Source: Acidobacteriaceae bacterium
GTDB taxonomy: Bacteria > Acidobacteriota > Terriglobia > Terriglobales > Acidobacteriaceae
Reading direction: 5' to 3'
DNA length: 64,000 nucleotides
Assembly: GCA_030038195.1 (NCBI GenBank)
Contig: JASHPJ010000070.1
Span: forward strand, 52,405-116,404
The position numbers were made by a program, and so were the translations under genes. The notes beneath the pieces are model-generated. The model was not told the DNA's origin. It saw only the letters and a program-made list of their open reading frames with translations, and ran no database searches. Position 1 is the stretch's first letter; each line of letters begins with the position of its first letter. This document shows positions 23,707-33,482 of this stretch, one piece after another.

Positions 23707-26379
23707 ATGCGGTGCTTGCGGTTTCTGTTGTTCTTGCTATTTTGTCTGGGTTCAACCGGGTTATTTGCCGACGGCGGTCCGGCCTTCGACCTGGCTGGTC
23801 CCAAAGTGGACGTCCACGTCAAACGCGGGGAGGTCACGCTGCCCGTCTCGGAGGCGGCCAATCTGCAGCCCGGCGATCGGCTCTGGATCCATCCTGACCT
23901 GCCGGAGAGCCAATCCACTCATTTTGTGCTGGTTGTGGCGTTCCTGAGGGGATCGACCAACCCGCCGCCGCCGGAGTGGTTTACCCGCGTGGAGACCTGG
24001 ACCCGCGAGGCGCGGGAAGAGGGTGTTTTTGTCACGGTGCCGGAAGAGGCGCAGCAGGCGCTGCTGTTTCTGGCTCCGGAGACTGGCGGCGACTTCAATA
24101 CCCTGCGCAGCGCGGTCCGCGGCCGTCCCGGCACTTTTGTCCGCGCGGCCCAGGACCTGCAGGCGGCCAGTTGGGAGCGCATGCGCCTGGAGGCCTATCT
24201 CAGCGACGTCAAAGTCACCTCGCAGACCGACCCTAAATCGCTGAAAGAACGCGCGGAGATGGCGGCGCGCAGCCTGGGCATCAAGATCAACCAGGACTGC
24301 TTCAACCGGCCCGTCGACCAGCAGGCCACCTGCCTTGCGCAGAACTCCGAGGGCCTGGTGCTGGACGACGCCAACGCGCAGTCGCGGGTGGACCAGCTCA
24401 CCAGCGGCTCGACCGCCGACCTGATGAACCAGCTCAGCTACTCGGCCATGGCAGGCGGCGGCATATACAGCCCCTACATCGGCGCGGTGGTGGATACCGC
24501 GCGCATCCTTGCCTCGCTGCACACCGCTCATTTTCAATACATCCCGGCGCTGGCGCTGCCTACCTCCGATACGCTCAATCTGCGCCTTAACATGCCGCCT
24601 TCGTTCCGCAATCCCAAGTCGGTGGTGGTGGTGGGGCTGCCGCCCATCGGACCACCCAGGCCGGAGCCGCTGCACCCGGTGAATCCATCGGACAGCTTCT
24701 GCGCGTACAAGCCGGCGCTGGTGCTGCCGGCCGAAGGCGCGCCCCTGGTCTTTGCCACGCAGCTCGCCCACGACATGGTTCTGCACATCGAGCCGGCGGG
24801 CGGACAGAAGGCTGCGCCGGTCAATGTGCCTGTGAAAGCGGTGGCGGGCGCGGGTGGATTGGTCCCGGTGGGCAAGATTCCGCCGCTGCCGCCAGGCGAG
24901 CTGACCGGTGAAGTCACCGGCAAGTGGGGCTTTGACGACTGGGATGGACCGCGTTTTCATCTCTACTCTGCCGAGAGCGGCAAGTGGAGCCTGGAGCCGG
25001 CAGACCAGTCGGCGCTGGTGGTGGGACGCGACGACACCGTTCATCTGGAAGGCCAGAACTCCCTCTGCGTGGAGAAGGTGGAAGAGCTGGCCGGCGAAGG
25101 ACAGCCCGCCAGCCTCACCTGGAAGTCTCCCAAGCCGGACGCACTTGAAGTGTCGGTGGATCTGAAGGATGCCGCTCCGGGTCCGGTCAAGGTGGCGGTC
25201 TACCAGTATGGGCTGGACAAACCGGACCAGTTGAAGATGACCGCCTATGACGCCGCCGCCTCGCTCGACCGGCTGGCACTGTCAGCGGGCGACTCGCAGG
25301 CGCTGCTGAAAGGCACGCGCCTGGATGAAGTAGCCAGCGCCCGGTTCGAAGGCATCCGCTTCACGCCGGCGGCGCTCACGCATGTGGACGACTTCGACCA
25401 GTTGATCATGAATGCCGCCGGCTCCACGGCCGGCCTGACTCCCGGCAGGCTCTACACGGCGCGCGTGGAGCTCAAGGACGGACGCGAACTCAGGACGCCG
25501 GTCACAGTCGATCCGCCGCGGCCGCAGGTTGCGCTGCTCAGCAAGGGTATCCAGAACGACGCCTCCACCAAGCCGCTGCCGGTGCAATTTGGCAGCCCGG
25601 ACGACCTGCCCGTGGATGGACGGCTGGTCTTCTTCCTCAAATCCACTTCGCCGGCCAGGTTTCCCCGCTCCGAAAAGGTGGAAGTGGCCGCAACCGACGC
25701 GAGCTTCCACACGGTTCTGGACCTGGCTGACGGCAGCCTGATGCTGGAAGACGCAAAGACCGCCGTGGGCACGTTCGATCCGCTGTCTCGCTTCGGCTCG
25801 TCGGCCTTTGGCCCCGTTCATATCCGCGCGGTCTCGGCAGACGGCACCACCGGCGACTGGCTGCCGCTCGGAACGCTGGTGCGCCTGCCCGGCTTCAAGG
25901 AGCTGCGCTGCCCGCGCGCGGTTTCAAGGCCCTGCATGCTCTCCGGCAGCAATCTCTTTCTGGCCGACTCGATCGCGTCCACGCCGGACTTCGACAACCC
26001 CACTGACGTGCCGCCGGAGTTTACCGGAGCGCAGCTCGCCGTTCCGCACCCCGCCAACGGCGTGCTTTACCTGAAGCTGCGCGACGATCCTGAGACGGTG
26101 CAGACGCTCACTCTGCCGGTGCTCCCGGTTTCGCTGCCGGCCGAGGCGGCGGCCATCAAGTCGCAGCCGGCGGCCACGGCTCCGGCTACGCCGTCATCGG
26201 ATTCCTCGCCGCAGCCGCCGGCCGAAGCGTCGCCCGCGCCTTCCAATCCGCCGGCAGCTCCCCCGCAGCCTCCGCAGGCCGATTCAGCACCCGGGCCTGC
26301 GGCTGAGCCAGCCAAAACTACGCAGACGCCTCCAGCTGGCGCATCCACATCCAGCGATCCTTCGAAGCCTTTGCGGTAG
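23707..26379 (+). CDS. Large exported protein of unknown function
   Basis: 890 residues with a clear signal peptide (MRCLRFLLFLLFCLGSTGLFA). The first 60 mature residues (GEVTLPVSEAANLQPGDRLWIHPDLP) look like an SLBB/surface-type beta segment. A middle stretch (about 300-790) is beta-rich and IPT/Ig-like (VALLSKGIQNDASTKPLPVQFG...), and the last about 90 residues are Pro/Ala/Ser-rich and probably unfolded. Two Cys pairs occur in CFNRPVDQQATC and CPRAVSRPC. No enzyme motif is seen. It stands alone. It resembles exported orphan proteins common in Acidobacteriota. Confidence 0.75.
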   Translation: MRCLRFLLFLLFCLGSTGLFADGGPAFDLAGPKVDVHVKRGEVTLPVSEAANLQPGDRLWIHPDLPESQSTHFVLVVAFLRGSTNPPPPEWFTRVETWTREAREEGVFVTVPEEAQQALLFLAPETGGDFNTLRSAVRGRPGTFVRAAQDLQAASWERMRLEAYLSDVKVTSQTDPKSLKERAEMAARSLGIKINQDCFNRPVDQQATCLAQNSEGLVLDDANAQSRVDQLTSGSTADLMNQLSYSAMAGGGIYSPYIGAVVDTARILASLHTAHFQYIPALALPTSDTLNLRLNMPPSFRNPKSVVVVGLPPIGPPRPEPLHPVNPSDSFCAYKPALVLPAEGAPLVFATQLAHDMVLHIEPAGGQKAAPVNVPVKAVAGAGGLVPVGKIPPLPPGELTGEVTGKWGFDDWDGPRFHLYSAESGKWSLEPADQSALVVGRDDTVHLEGQNSLCVEKVEELAGEGQPASLTWKSPKPDALEVSVDLKDAAPGPVKVAVYQYGLDKPDQLKMTAYDAAASLDRLALSAGDSQALLKGTRLDEVASARFEGIRFTPAALTHVDDFDQLIMNAAGSTAGLTPGRLYTARVELKDGRELRTPVTVDPPRPQVALLSKGIQNDASTKPLPVQFGSPDDLPVDGRLVFFLKSTSPARFPRSEKVEVAATDASFHTVLDLADGSLMLEDAKTAVGTFDPLSRFGSSAFGPVHIRAVSADGTTGDWLPLGTLVRLPGFKELRCPRAVSRPCMLSGSNLFLADSIASTPDFDNPTDVPPEFTGAQLAVPHPANGVLYLKLRDDPETVQTLTLPVLPVSLPAEAAAIKSQPAATAPATPSSDSSPQPPAEASPAPSNPPAAPPQPPQADSAPGPAAEPAKTTQTPPAGASTSSDPSKPLR

Positions 26380-26433
26380 CGTGGCATGCTTTCAAGGGCT
26401 GAAAAAGCCCAGGTGGGTTTGAGCATGGTTTTC

Positions 26434-26453
26434 GGCATGACTGAAGTCATGCC
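26434..26453. repeat. REP-like palindrome
   Basis: GGCATGACT-GA-AGTCATGCC is a perfect 9-bp inverted repeat in the 239-nt gap between two convergent genes. No T-run follows. Confidence 0.55.
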
Positions 26454-26540
26454 TTCACACAAAACCTTCTGTTTTCTTGAGGATATGTCGTTCATAAGCG
26501 ACGGGCACCGCAGCATCTATTGAAACGGCATGCTTCCATA

Positions 26541-26576
26541 AAAACGAAGGCCGGTCCGGGAAAACCCTGACCGGCC
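26541..26576 (-). terminator. Rho-independent terminator of the barrel gene
   Basis: GGCCGGTC-C-GGG (26549-26560) pairs with CCC-T-GACCGGCC (26565-26576) with an AAAA loop. On the minus strand it is followed by TTCGTTTTTATGG, a good U-run. Confidence 0.75.
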
Positions 26577-26618
26577 GTGAGCCGTGCCTTTCGCTTCCAG
26601 CCAGGCTGGGAGTCCCTG

Positions 26619-27215
26619 CTAGAAAATCCCTACCCGCACGCCGGCGCTTACGCCGACTGAGGTCATGGCTCCGAAGGTGAATTGCGGCCAGTTCTGGTAT
26701 TCCACGTCGGCTGCGCGGATGTAAATGCGATGGGTCCAGTGGTAGTCCAATCCGCCGCCGGCGGTGACCGTCAGGTAGCGGCCGTGCGCCTGGTTCAAGA
26801 GGAAGTTGAGGTCACCGAAACCGATCAGTCCCTTCACGTAGGGCTGGAAGCGGTGGAAGCTGCGGTGATAGCGGAGGCCGATCGAGTAGGTCTCCGCGTG
26901 GATGTCGTTGACCTGGTTCCACTCCAGCCAGTGGCCCTCGGCCTCGATCCCGAAACCGTGCTGCACGTCCGCATCGACAAAGGCGGACGCGCCGGCCAGC
27001 TTCCGCTCGCCGTATTGCAGGTAATAGCCGGAGCCAGCGCCACCGGCCGACAGCTTGAATCCACCGGAGCTGGCTGACGGAACCACCTGCGCCCGCGCCG
27101 TGATTGTCACTCCGGCGCACGCCGCCAGAACGGCGATTCTAAGGGCCGTTTTCCGCCAGGCATGCGCGCGTGGCCCTCCGTTCTGCCGCTTGCTTAAATT
27201 GTGGAATCTGTTCAT
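26619..27215 (-). CDS. Outer-membrane beta-barrel protein
   Basis: 198 residues from ATG 27215, chosen for CAGGAG upstream. A long signal peptide with an Arg/Lys n-region ends in TARAQ. The mature part is an eight-strand OmpA-like pattern (SAGGAGSGYYLQYGERKLAG, HGFGIEAEGHWLEW, TYSIGLRYHRSFHRFQPYVKG) and ends on VGVSAGVRVGIF with a terminal Phe, as barrel proteins do. It lies 37 nt behind the giant Ig-like gene and is probably in its operon; it may be an anchor or an assembly partner. Confidence 0.78.
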   Translation of the reverse strand: MNRFHNLSKRQNGGPRAHAWRKTALRIAVLAACAGVTITARAQVVPSASSGGFKLSAGGAGSGYYLQYGERKLAGASAFVDADVQHGFGIEAEGHWLEWNQVNDIHAETYSIGLRYHRSFHRFQPYVKGLIGFGDLNFLLNQAHGRYLTVTAGGGLDYHWTHRIYIRAADVEYQNWPQFTFGAMTSVGVSAGVRVGIF

Positions 27216-27252
27216 TGGTCTCCTGCGCCGGGTTCGTACTTCCATTCCCGTT

Positions 27253-30200
27253 CTAGTTCGTAATATCCAGCGTAACATTCTGGTAATGAATCACATCGCT
27301 CTGGGTGCCGGTTGCAGTCACCTGGATGACATAGGTTCCCGGAGCGGCTGACGAGGAGCTGTATCCGCTGCAGCCGGTGGCCAGCAGGGCCGCTGCCGAG
27401 AGGATTGACACCAGCAGCATGGTCAGCAATGCGCTGCTGCGCCTGCGCAGCCGCCAGAAGAGGAAGCCGAAGAACGCGCTGAGTGGCAGGAACAGGCCGG
27501 CCATCGCCAGGCTGCCTCTGGACGTGGGACGGCGATTCATGGCGCTTGCGCCGCCTCCGATCGGTGTGTTGGTGTCGATGACCAACTGCGCCGTGACAGT
27601 TCCGTTGGCGGTGAGGTTCACAGACGGGCTGGAGAAGTTGCAGGTGACTCCGGCCGGCAGCGAGGCGCAGCCCAGGCCGATCTTGTCGGTGAAGCCGCCC
27701 TCCGAAGTCAGGCTGACGGTGACCGTGGCGTTCTGCGAGGTCTTGAGCGTGACCTTGTCCGGCGTCACGGTCATGTCGAAGCTGGCCGGAGCCCCGGTGA
27801 TCGACACGGGCTGCGACGCGGAGGGAGCGTGCGTGGCGTCGCCGGCGTAAGCCGCCACCACCGTATAGTTTCCGGCGGGCAGATTGGGCGTGAGCGTGAC
27901 TACCCCGCTCGAGTCCAGCGTGCCGGAGCCAATGGTGTTGCCGTTACTGGTGAACGTAACCGTGCCCGTGGGAACCGATCCGCCGTTGCTGCTGAGCACT
28001 ACCGCGATCAGGATCGTCTGCGGGTTGGCGCCGGTGGTCGTCGAGGTGGCGAGACTGGTGGTGGTCGGAATCAGGCCTACGGTCAGGCTGACCGGGGCTG
28101 AGGTGCTTGGCGCGTTGTTGGTGTCGCCGCCATAGCTGGCGGTGATGGAGTACGTGCCTACGGCGAGTGCAGCGGTGCTGAACGTGGCCTTGCCGCCGCT
28201 CAGGGCTCCCGTGCCCAGGGTTGTTGTTCCGGAAAGAAAGGTGACCGTTCCGGTGGGAGCGGCGCCGTTGCTGGCCACCGTGGCTGTGAACGTAACCGTT
28301 GCGCCCACCTGCGCCGGATTGGGCGCGACGGTAAGCGTGGTGGTGGAGGCGGCCAGGCCGACGGTGAGCGCCAGCGGCGCCGAAGCGCTGCCGCCGTCAT
28401 CGGTATCGCCGCTGTAGGTGGCTACGATCTGGTAGGAGCCGGCGGCCAGCACCGGGTTGATGGTTGCCGTGCCGGCAGCGGTGAGGGTTGCCGTGCCCAG
28501 CGTGGTGGTTCCGGAGGTAAAGGTCACCGTACCGGTGGGCGTGGCCGAGCCAGAGGTCAGCTTGACCGTCGCCGTGATCGTCTCCGCCTGGTTGGCGATG
28601 CCCGGATTAGGCGTGGCTGTGACGGTGGTGGCTGTGACAGTCTGCGTCACCTGCTGGTTGAGCGGCGTTGCGGTTGCACCCGCGCCGTTGTTGGTGTCGC
28701 CCGCGTAGGTTACGGTGATCGGGTGCGTGCCCACGGCCAGCGTGGAGGTGGTGAGGGTTGCCGTGGCCGGATTGCCGGACAGCGTGCCGGTTCCGATCTG
28801 CTTGCCATTGTCGAGGAAGATCACTGTCCCGGTGGCCGCCGTAGTGGCGCTGGAGCTGACCGAGGCGGTGAAGGTGACCGGGGTTCCGAAGGTGGAGGGG
28901 TTGAGCGACGAGACGACTGTTACCGTGGTCGCGGCCTGCACGTCCTGCTTCAATACCGCCGAGGTGCTGCCCACGATTCCGTTGGCTGCGTCGCCGCCAT
29001 ACACCGCGGTGATCGAATGCATGCCTACGGCCAGGGTAGCGATCGGGAAGGTAGCTACGCCGCCGGTGAGAGTCACCGTGCCCAGCGTCGTTGTGCCGTC
29101 CATGAAGGTCACGGTTCCATCCGGAGCCACCGCGCCACCGCCGGTCGCGGCCACCGTGGCCGTGAAGGTCACATTCTGGCCAAAGACCGAGGGATTCACG
29201 CTCGAGGTCAGCGTGGTGGTAGTGCCCTCGTTGACCACCTGGATCAGCGGCGTCGCCGTCGTGCTGGTGGCGTGCGTGGAGTCGCCGCTATAGGTCGCCG
29301 TGATGGAGTGCTGGCCTACACCGAGCGTGGTAATCGCAAAGGTGGCTACGCCCGCAGCGTTGACAGCCAGCGACGGCGCCAGCGTGGTGGTGACGCCGTT
29401 GTAGGTGTCCTGCAACTGCACCGTGCCGGTCAGGTTCCCGGTTCCGGTGGCCGCGGTCACCGTTGCCGTAAAGGTGACGCTCTGCCCAAAGTTCGAGGGG
29501 TTGAGGGTCGAGGTCACGGTAATCGAGCTCGATGCCGTGTTCACTACCTGGCTCACCGCGTTCGAGGTGCCTGCGCTGTTGTTCGAGTCGCCCGCGTAGG
29601 TTGCCGTGATCGAATGCGTGCCCACCGCCAGAGTCGTGGTGGCAAATGTGGCCACGCCCGCGGTCAGCGTTCCGGCGCCGATCTTGGTGGCGCCGTCGTA
29701 GAAGCTCACCGTGCCGGTGGCCGCCGTGGTCGAGCTGGACGTAATCGTAGCGGTAAACGTGACCGATGCGCCGTAGGTGGATGGATTCAGCGACGAGGCC
29801 AGCACGATCGTCGACTGCGCCTGCACATCCTGGTTGAGCACAGCCGACGTGTTGCCCAGAACCTCGATGCTCGAGTCGCCGCTATAGACCGCGGTGATGG
29901 GATGCACGCCCAGCGTCAGCGTCGACGTGGAGTAAGTGGCGGTGGCGCCGGTGAGCGCTACCGTGCTCAGCACGGTGGTGCCATCCATGAAGGTCACCGT
30001 GCCGTCCGGCGTAACGCCGCCCCCGCCGGAGATGGCCACTGTCGCCGTGAACGTGACGCTCTGGCCGACCAGCGAGGGATTGGCGCTCGAGGCAAGCGTG
30101 GTCTTGGTCGCCTCGTTCACGATCTGAATCAGCGGAGGCACGCCGTTATCCGTTGACGTGCTCGAGAAGTGCCCGGTATCGCCGCTGTAGCTGGCCACGA

Positions 30201-32346
30201 GCGAGTGCTGCCCCACACCCAGCGCCGCAGTCGAGAAGGTGGCCACGCCGGCGGCGCTCAGCGCCAGCCCGGTTGCGATGGTCGTGGTCACGCCGTTATA
30301 TGTGTCGGCGATGCTCACCGTGCCGGTCAGGTTGCCGGTGCCCGCGCCCGTGGTCACGGTCACCGTGAACGTAACCGACTGCCCGAAGGCCGAGGGGTTG
30401 GGAGCCGAGGTGATCGTGGTGGTGGTGGAGTTGACCGGCAGAGCGTCACCCACCAACTGGATGTCCAGCGGCGAGTTGACCGTTGCACTGGTCACGTCGA
30501 TGTTGCTGAGCAGCGGATTGCCTGACGTGGTCGGCGCGAACACCGCACCCACCACGCAATCCGAGGCGCTGGCCAGGTCCGGAGGCCCGACCAGGCAGGT
30601 CGTGGTGGCTGCATCCACCTGCGCGTTGGTGGCCGGAGTAATCGCGGTCAGATCCAGGTCGCTGTTGCCGTCGTTCTCGATGGTCACCGGCACAGGCGTG
30701 GAGAGCGACCCCTGCCGGACTGCGGTGGTGTAATCCACGGCCGCATAGTTGCTCTGGATCTCGCGGACAGCCATGTTGAGCGAGTCCGCGACATAGATGT
30801 TCCCGCTCGCGTCCAGATTGATCCCGATCGTCCCGTAGAGAGTGACCGAGGAAAACGCATTGTTGTAGTAATACCTTCCGGCCCCGTTTCTAAGAAGAGT
30901 CGTGATCTTCTGGGAGACGGCATTGACCTTTCGGATCGCCCGGTTCCCCGTATCGGCGATGTAGACATTGCCGGCCGAATCCAAGGCTACGCCCGAGGGA
31001 GCCCATACCTCTGCGGCTGTAGCCAGACCGTTATCGCCGGCGTAGGCGGCGGTGCCATTGCCGGCAAAGGTTGAAATCAGGCTGGCTGGGGTGATGCTGC
31101 CGCTGATAGCGCTCACCATCCGGACCCGATTGTTGCCCGAGTCGGGGATGTACATGTTGCCTGCGGCGTCAAACGCAACCGCATACGGACTGTTGAGCTC
31201 GGCGGTGATGGCCGTGATGCCGTCGTTGTTGTAGCCGCCGCTTCCGTCGGGATTCGTAAAGCCGTCGCCGGCGACGGTGGTGATCAGTCCCGTCGAAAGC
31301 GTGATCTCGCGGATGCGCTCATCGGCCGTGTCGGCAATGTAGATATTTCCGCTCGTGTCCGGCGTCACGCCCTCCGGCTGATTCAGCGTTGCCTGGAGCG
31401 GCGAGCAGCCATCGCCCACCGAGTCAGTGGCGCCGCCGCAAACAGAAGTGGCTCCGCCGGCGACCGTGACGATCTGTCCGGTCGCTGCAACGATCTCGCG
31501 AACCTCGTTATTGCCGGTGTCCGCAATAAACAGGTTGCCCGCGCCGTCGACGGCCACGCCGCTGGGGCTGTCGAGAGTGGCCGTGGATGCAGGCCCGTTC
31601 CCTGAGTTCCCCGGCGCGCCCGTGCCGGCGATGGTGGAGATGATTCCTGCTCCGGAGCAGGTGGTTCCGGCAATGGTGGCGCTGGTGGAACTGGCGCACA
31701 CCATGCGGATGCGATGATGCGCAGTATCAGCGATGTAGACATTGCCGGCGCCGTCCAGCGCAACGCTGCTGGGCAGGTAAAGTTCCGCCTGCGTGGCGGG
31801 CTGACCGTCGCCCACTGAGCCCAGATAGTTGCCGTTGCCGGCAAAGGGAAGTTCGTTGCCGGGAATAAACACGCCCAGCGGTCCGGTTCCCGTGCCGGAA
31901 AGATACGCTGTGCCCAGCACCACCGGATTGCCGCCGACGGTTCCCACCAGCACGACAGCGCCCACGCGCGTGCCGGGAGCCGAGGGCTTAAAGGTTACAT
32001 ACTCCGTGCACTGCCCGTTGGCCGCAAGCACCGCATTGGCACAGGTAGAGGCGCCGGTTCCCACGGCGAAATCGAGCCCGCTCTGGCCCGCCGTGAGCAC
32101 TTCCACGCCGGTCACCGTGCCCGCCGTCGTGGCGGTCACCGTTACGGACTGCGCGGCAGACGCGGTGTCGACGGGCTCGGCGGCGAAGACGCCGGACTGC
32201 GCCTGGGCTCCCGATGCGGCCAGCATGAAGGCTCCCAAGGCGGCCATCCAGCCCACGGCACACCTGCGCTGCGCGGCCAGTGCCTGCATGAAAAATCTGT
32301 TTTCTGCGTTCCTGCGGGGGGCAATTCGATGTGATGCGCGGCTCAT
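27253..32346 (-). CDS. Giant NHL-repeat and Ig-like repeat surface protein
   Basis: 1,697 residues from ATG 32346 (GGAG upstream). Order: signal peptide with a long n-region; an ASPM/SPD-2/Hydin-like domain (about 50-135, GQCTEYVTFKPSAPGTRVGA); five to seven NHL beta-propeller repeats (about 160-560, GVALDSAGNVYIADTGNRAI-type); a second Hydin-like domain (about 570-650); then about nine Ig-like repeats of near 90-105 residues marked by YSGD/YAGD (about 660-1500); a last Ig-like block (about 1500-1600); and a C-terminal tail with hydrophobic-basic-hydrophobic segments, a Cys in LLATGCSG and a final strand block. Extracellular role in adhesion or matrix binding is inferred. Confidence 0.9.
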   Translation of the reverse strand: MSRASHRIAPRRNAENRFFMQALAAQRRCAVGWMAALGAFMLAASGAQAQSGVFAAEPVDTASAAQSVTVTATTAGTVTGVEVLTAGQSGLDFAVGTGASTCANAVLAANGQCTEYVTFKPSAPGTRVGAVVLVGTVGGNPVVLGTAYLSGTGTGPLGVFIPGNELPFAGNGNYLGSVGDGQPATQAELYLPSSVALDGAGNVYIADTAHHRIRMVCASSTSATIAGTTCSGAGIISTIAGTGAPGNSGNGPASTATLDSPSGVAVDGAGNLFIADTGNNEVREIVAATGQIVTVAGGATSVCGGATDSVGDGCSPLQATLNQPEGVTPDTSGNIYIADTADERIREITLSTGLITTVAGDGFTNPDGSGGYNNDGITAITAELNSPYAVAFDAAGNMYIPDSGNNRVRMVSAISGSITPASLISTFAGNGTAAYAGDNGLATAAEVWAPSGVALDSAGNVYIADTGNRAIRKVNAVSQKITTLLRNGAGRYYYNNAFSSVTLYGTIGINLDASGNIYVADSLNMAVREIQSNYAAVDYTTAVRQGSLSTPVPVTIENDGNSDLDLTAITPATNAQVDAATTTCLVGPPDLASASDCVVGAVFAPTTSGNPLLSNIDVTSATVNSPLDIQLVGDALPVNSTTTTITSAPNPSAFGQSVTFTVTVTTGAGTGNLTGTVSIADTYNGVTTTIATGLALSAAGVATFSTAALGVGQHSLVASYSGDTGHFSSTSTDNGVPPLIQIVNEATKTTLASSANPSLVGQSVTFTATVAISGGGGVTPDGTVTFMDGTTVLSTVALTGATATYSTSTLTLGVHPITAVYSGDSSIEVLGNTSAVLNQDVQAQSTIVLASSLNPSTYGASVTFTATITSSSTTAATGTVSFYDGATKIGAGTLTAGVATFATTTLAVGTHSITATYAGDSNNSAGTSNAVSQVVNTASSSITVTSTLNPSNFGQSVTFTATVTAATGTGNLTGTVQLQDTYNGVTTTLAPSLAVNAAGVATFAITTLGVGQHSITATYSGDSTHATSTTATPLIQVVNEGTTTTLTSSVNPSVFGQNVTFTATVAATGGGAVAPDGTVTFMDGTTTLGTVTLTGGVATFPIATLAVGMHSITAVYGGDAANGIVGSTSAVLKQDVQAATTVTVVSSLNPSTFGTPVTFTASVSSSATTAATGTVIFLDNGKQIGTGTLSGNPATATLTTSTLAVGTHPITVTYAGDTNNGAGATATPLNQQVTQTVTATTVTATPNPGIANQAETITATVKLTSGSATPTGTVTFTSGTTTLGTATLTAAGTATINPVLAAGSYQIVATYSGDTDDGGSASAPLALTVGLAASTTTLTVAPNPAQVGATVTFTATVASNGAAPTGTVTFLSGTTTLGTGALSGGKATFSTAALAVGTYSITASYGGDTNNAPSTSAPVSLTVGLIPTTTSLATSTTTGANPQTILIAVVLSSNGGSVPTGTVTFTSNGNTIGSGTLDSSGVVTLTPNLPAGNYTVVAAYAGDATHAPSASQPVSITGAPASFDMTVTPDKVTLKTSQNATVTVSLTSEGGFTDKIGLGCASLPAGVTCNFSSPSVNLTANGTVTAQLVIDTNTPIGGGASAMNRRPTSRGSLAMAGLFLPLSAFFGFLFWRLRRRSSALLTMLLVSILSAAALLATGCSGYSSSSAAPGTYVIQVTATGTQSDVIHYQNVTLDITN

Positions 32347-32860
32347 TGGTGACTCCGTTATGATTTCTTCTGGCCTGCAACTGCTCCCAGTAGGCATAAC
32401 GGCCGCAACCGAAAAGCGACCGGCCAGCCGGGGGAAGCTGCCGATTCGTTACGCAAGGCGCCGGACAACAAAGAGCGATTCCGTCCGGCAAATCTATGCG
32501 AGGTTACTTATGTTTGCATAACAGATTACCGCCTAGAAATAGAAAACTGCGTCCTATAACCCGAAAGATGTATATGGAAGGTCAATTTTCATCGAGTAGT
32601 TACCTCGGACCCATGCCGAGCCACACCGATTTGGAATTTGCGATCGAATTTAGGCCCACGAATGTGGCATTGACAGAGGAGCGGCAGAGAGTCGATGGCA
32701 GAAGGCAAAATAGGGAGCTTCGCGGCAGGCAGCCGCTTTCGCGCTATCTCCGGGATAGAAGCAAAGCAGCGAAGGAAAGCCGGTAAGCGGCTGCCAGTCT
32801 GGATGGATAGCCGCCCGGAGAACTATAAGCCAGGACACACGGCAATTCAGGGAGAAAGGA
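32347..32860. other. Intergenic region between Ig-like gene and tRNA-Arg
   Basis: 514 nt without a recognised gene. Open frames at 32496-32786 and 32695-32895 lack family features; the second runs into the tRNA. The AT-richer part (32500-32640) may hold the promoter of the Ig-like operon. Confidence 0.45.
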
Positions 32861-32937
32861 TGGTGCGCCCGGAGAGATTCGAACTCCCGACCTAATGCTC
32901 CGGAGGCATTCGCTCTATCCAGCTGAGCTACGGGCGC
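32861..32937 (-). tRNA. tRNA-Arg (anticodon CCG), CCA encoded
   Basis: Read on the minus strand: acceptor GCGCCCG/CGGGCGC, D arm GCTC-AGCTGGATA-GAGC, anticodon arm AATGC-CTCCGGA-GCATT with anticodon CCG (reads CGG), variable loop AGGTC, T arm GGGAG-TTCGAAT-CTCTC, discriminator A (32864) and encoded CCA (32861-32863). All stems close; 74 nt plus CCA. No integrated element borders it. Confidence 0.97.
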
Positions 32938-33120
32938 GTGCTTTAAGGATAACTCATTTCCCCATCCCAGCCGAATCAACCCGAATCGGCTGGCGCCTGG
33001 TTTTCCTCGTGCCGCAGAATCCGCTGCAGCTCATCGCGGCCTTTGCCGGTTTTCAAGAATCGCTCGCGCCGCAACGCTTCAGCAAGGGTTGCAAACTCCT
33101 CGCGAGGAAGCTCTATTCCC

Positions 33121-33181
33121 TGGTTCCTGATCCTTATTCCCTATTCCCTATTCCCTACGCCCTGATCCCTGTTCCCTGCTT
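33121..33181 (-). repeat. Degenerate GGGAATA heptamer repeat
   Basis: Top strand reads ATTCCCT/GTTCCCT/GATCCCT units, that is GGGAATA-type units in the sense of the minus-strand gene that ends here at 33148. Related arrays are at 34548-34618 and 39300-39334. Confidence 0.65.
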
Positions 33182-33426
33182 TTCTTCAGCTCTTCCATCA
33201 CCGACTGGATCAGCGCCTTTGCGCCCTCCATGCCGCTCAGCACCGCCTGCAGATCGAGCGCTGGACGGGACGGATTGCGGCTCGACGTGCAGTACACCCC
33301 GTGCTGGCCGACCAGGATCAGCGAATCCGTCAGCAGGTCGAGCGCCACGGCCAGCCGGCCGCGCTCCACGCCCATCATGAACTCGTGCCGCTCCAGCTCG
33401 GCGCGCTTCTCATCGAATATGCCCAT
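33148..33426 (-). CDS. Small hypothetical protein
   Basis: 92 residues, mostly helical: MGIFDEKRAELERHEFMMGVERGRL, then LLTDSLILVGQHGVYC and a helix ending EELKKSREQ. The last residues and the stop are supplied by the heptamer repeat, so the original C-terminus may have been different. No domain is recognised. It follows the sugar isomerase-like gene after about 56 nt on the same strand and could be co-transcribed. Confidence 0.55.
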   Translation of the reverse strand: MGIFDEKRAELERHEFMMGVERGRLAVALDLLTDSLILVGQHGVYCTSSRNPSRPALDLQAVLSGMEGAKALIQSVMEELKKSREQGSGRRE

Positions 33427-33482
33427 GCTTCCAGCCTACCGGAAAGCGCACGATGCAAGCCGCAGACTGGGGCGTGCGGTGC

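Noticed and set aside
28723..30156. 477-residue open frame on the plus strand inside the Ig-like gene
   Set aside because: Arises from the repeated codons on the other strand; Arg/Gly/His-rich and without a ribosome site or family.
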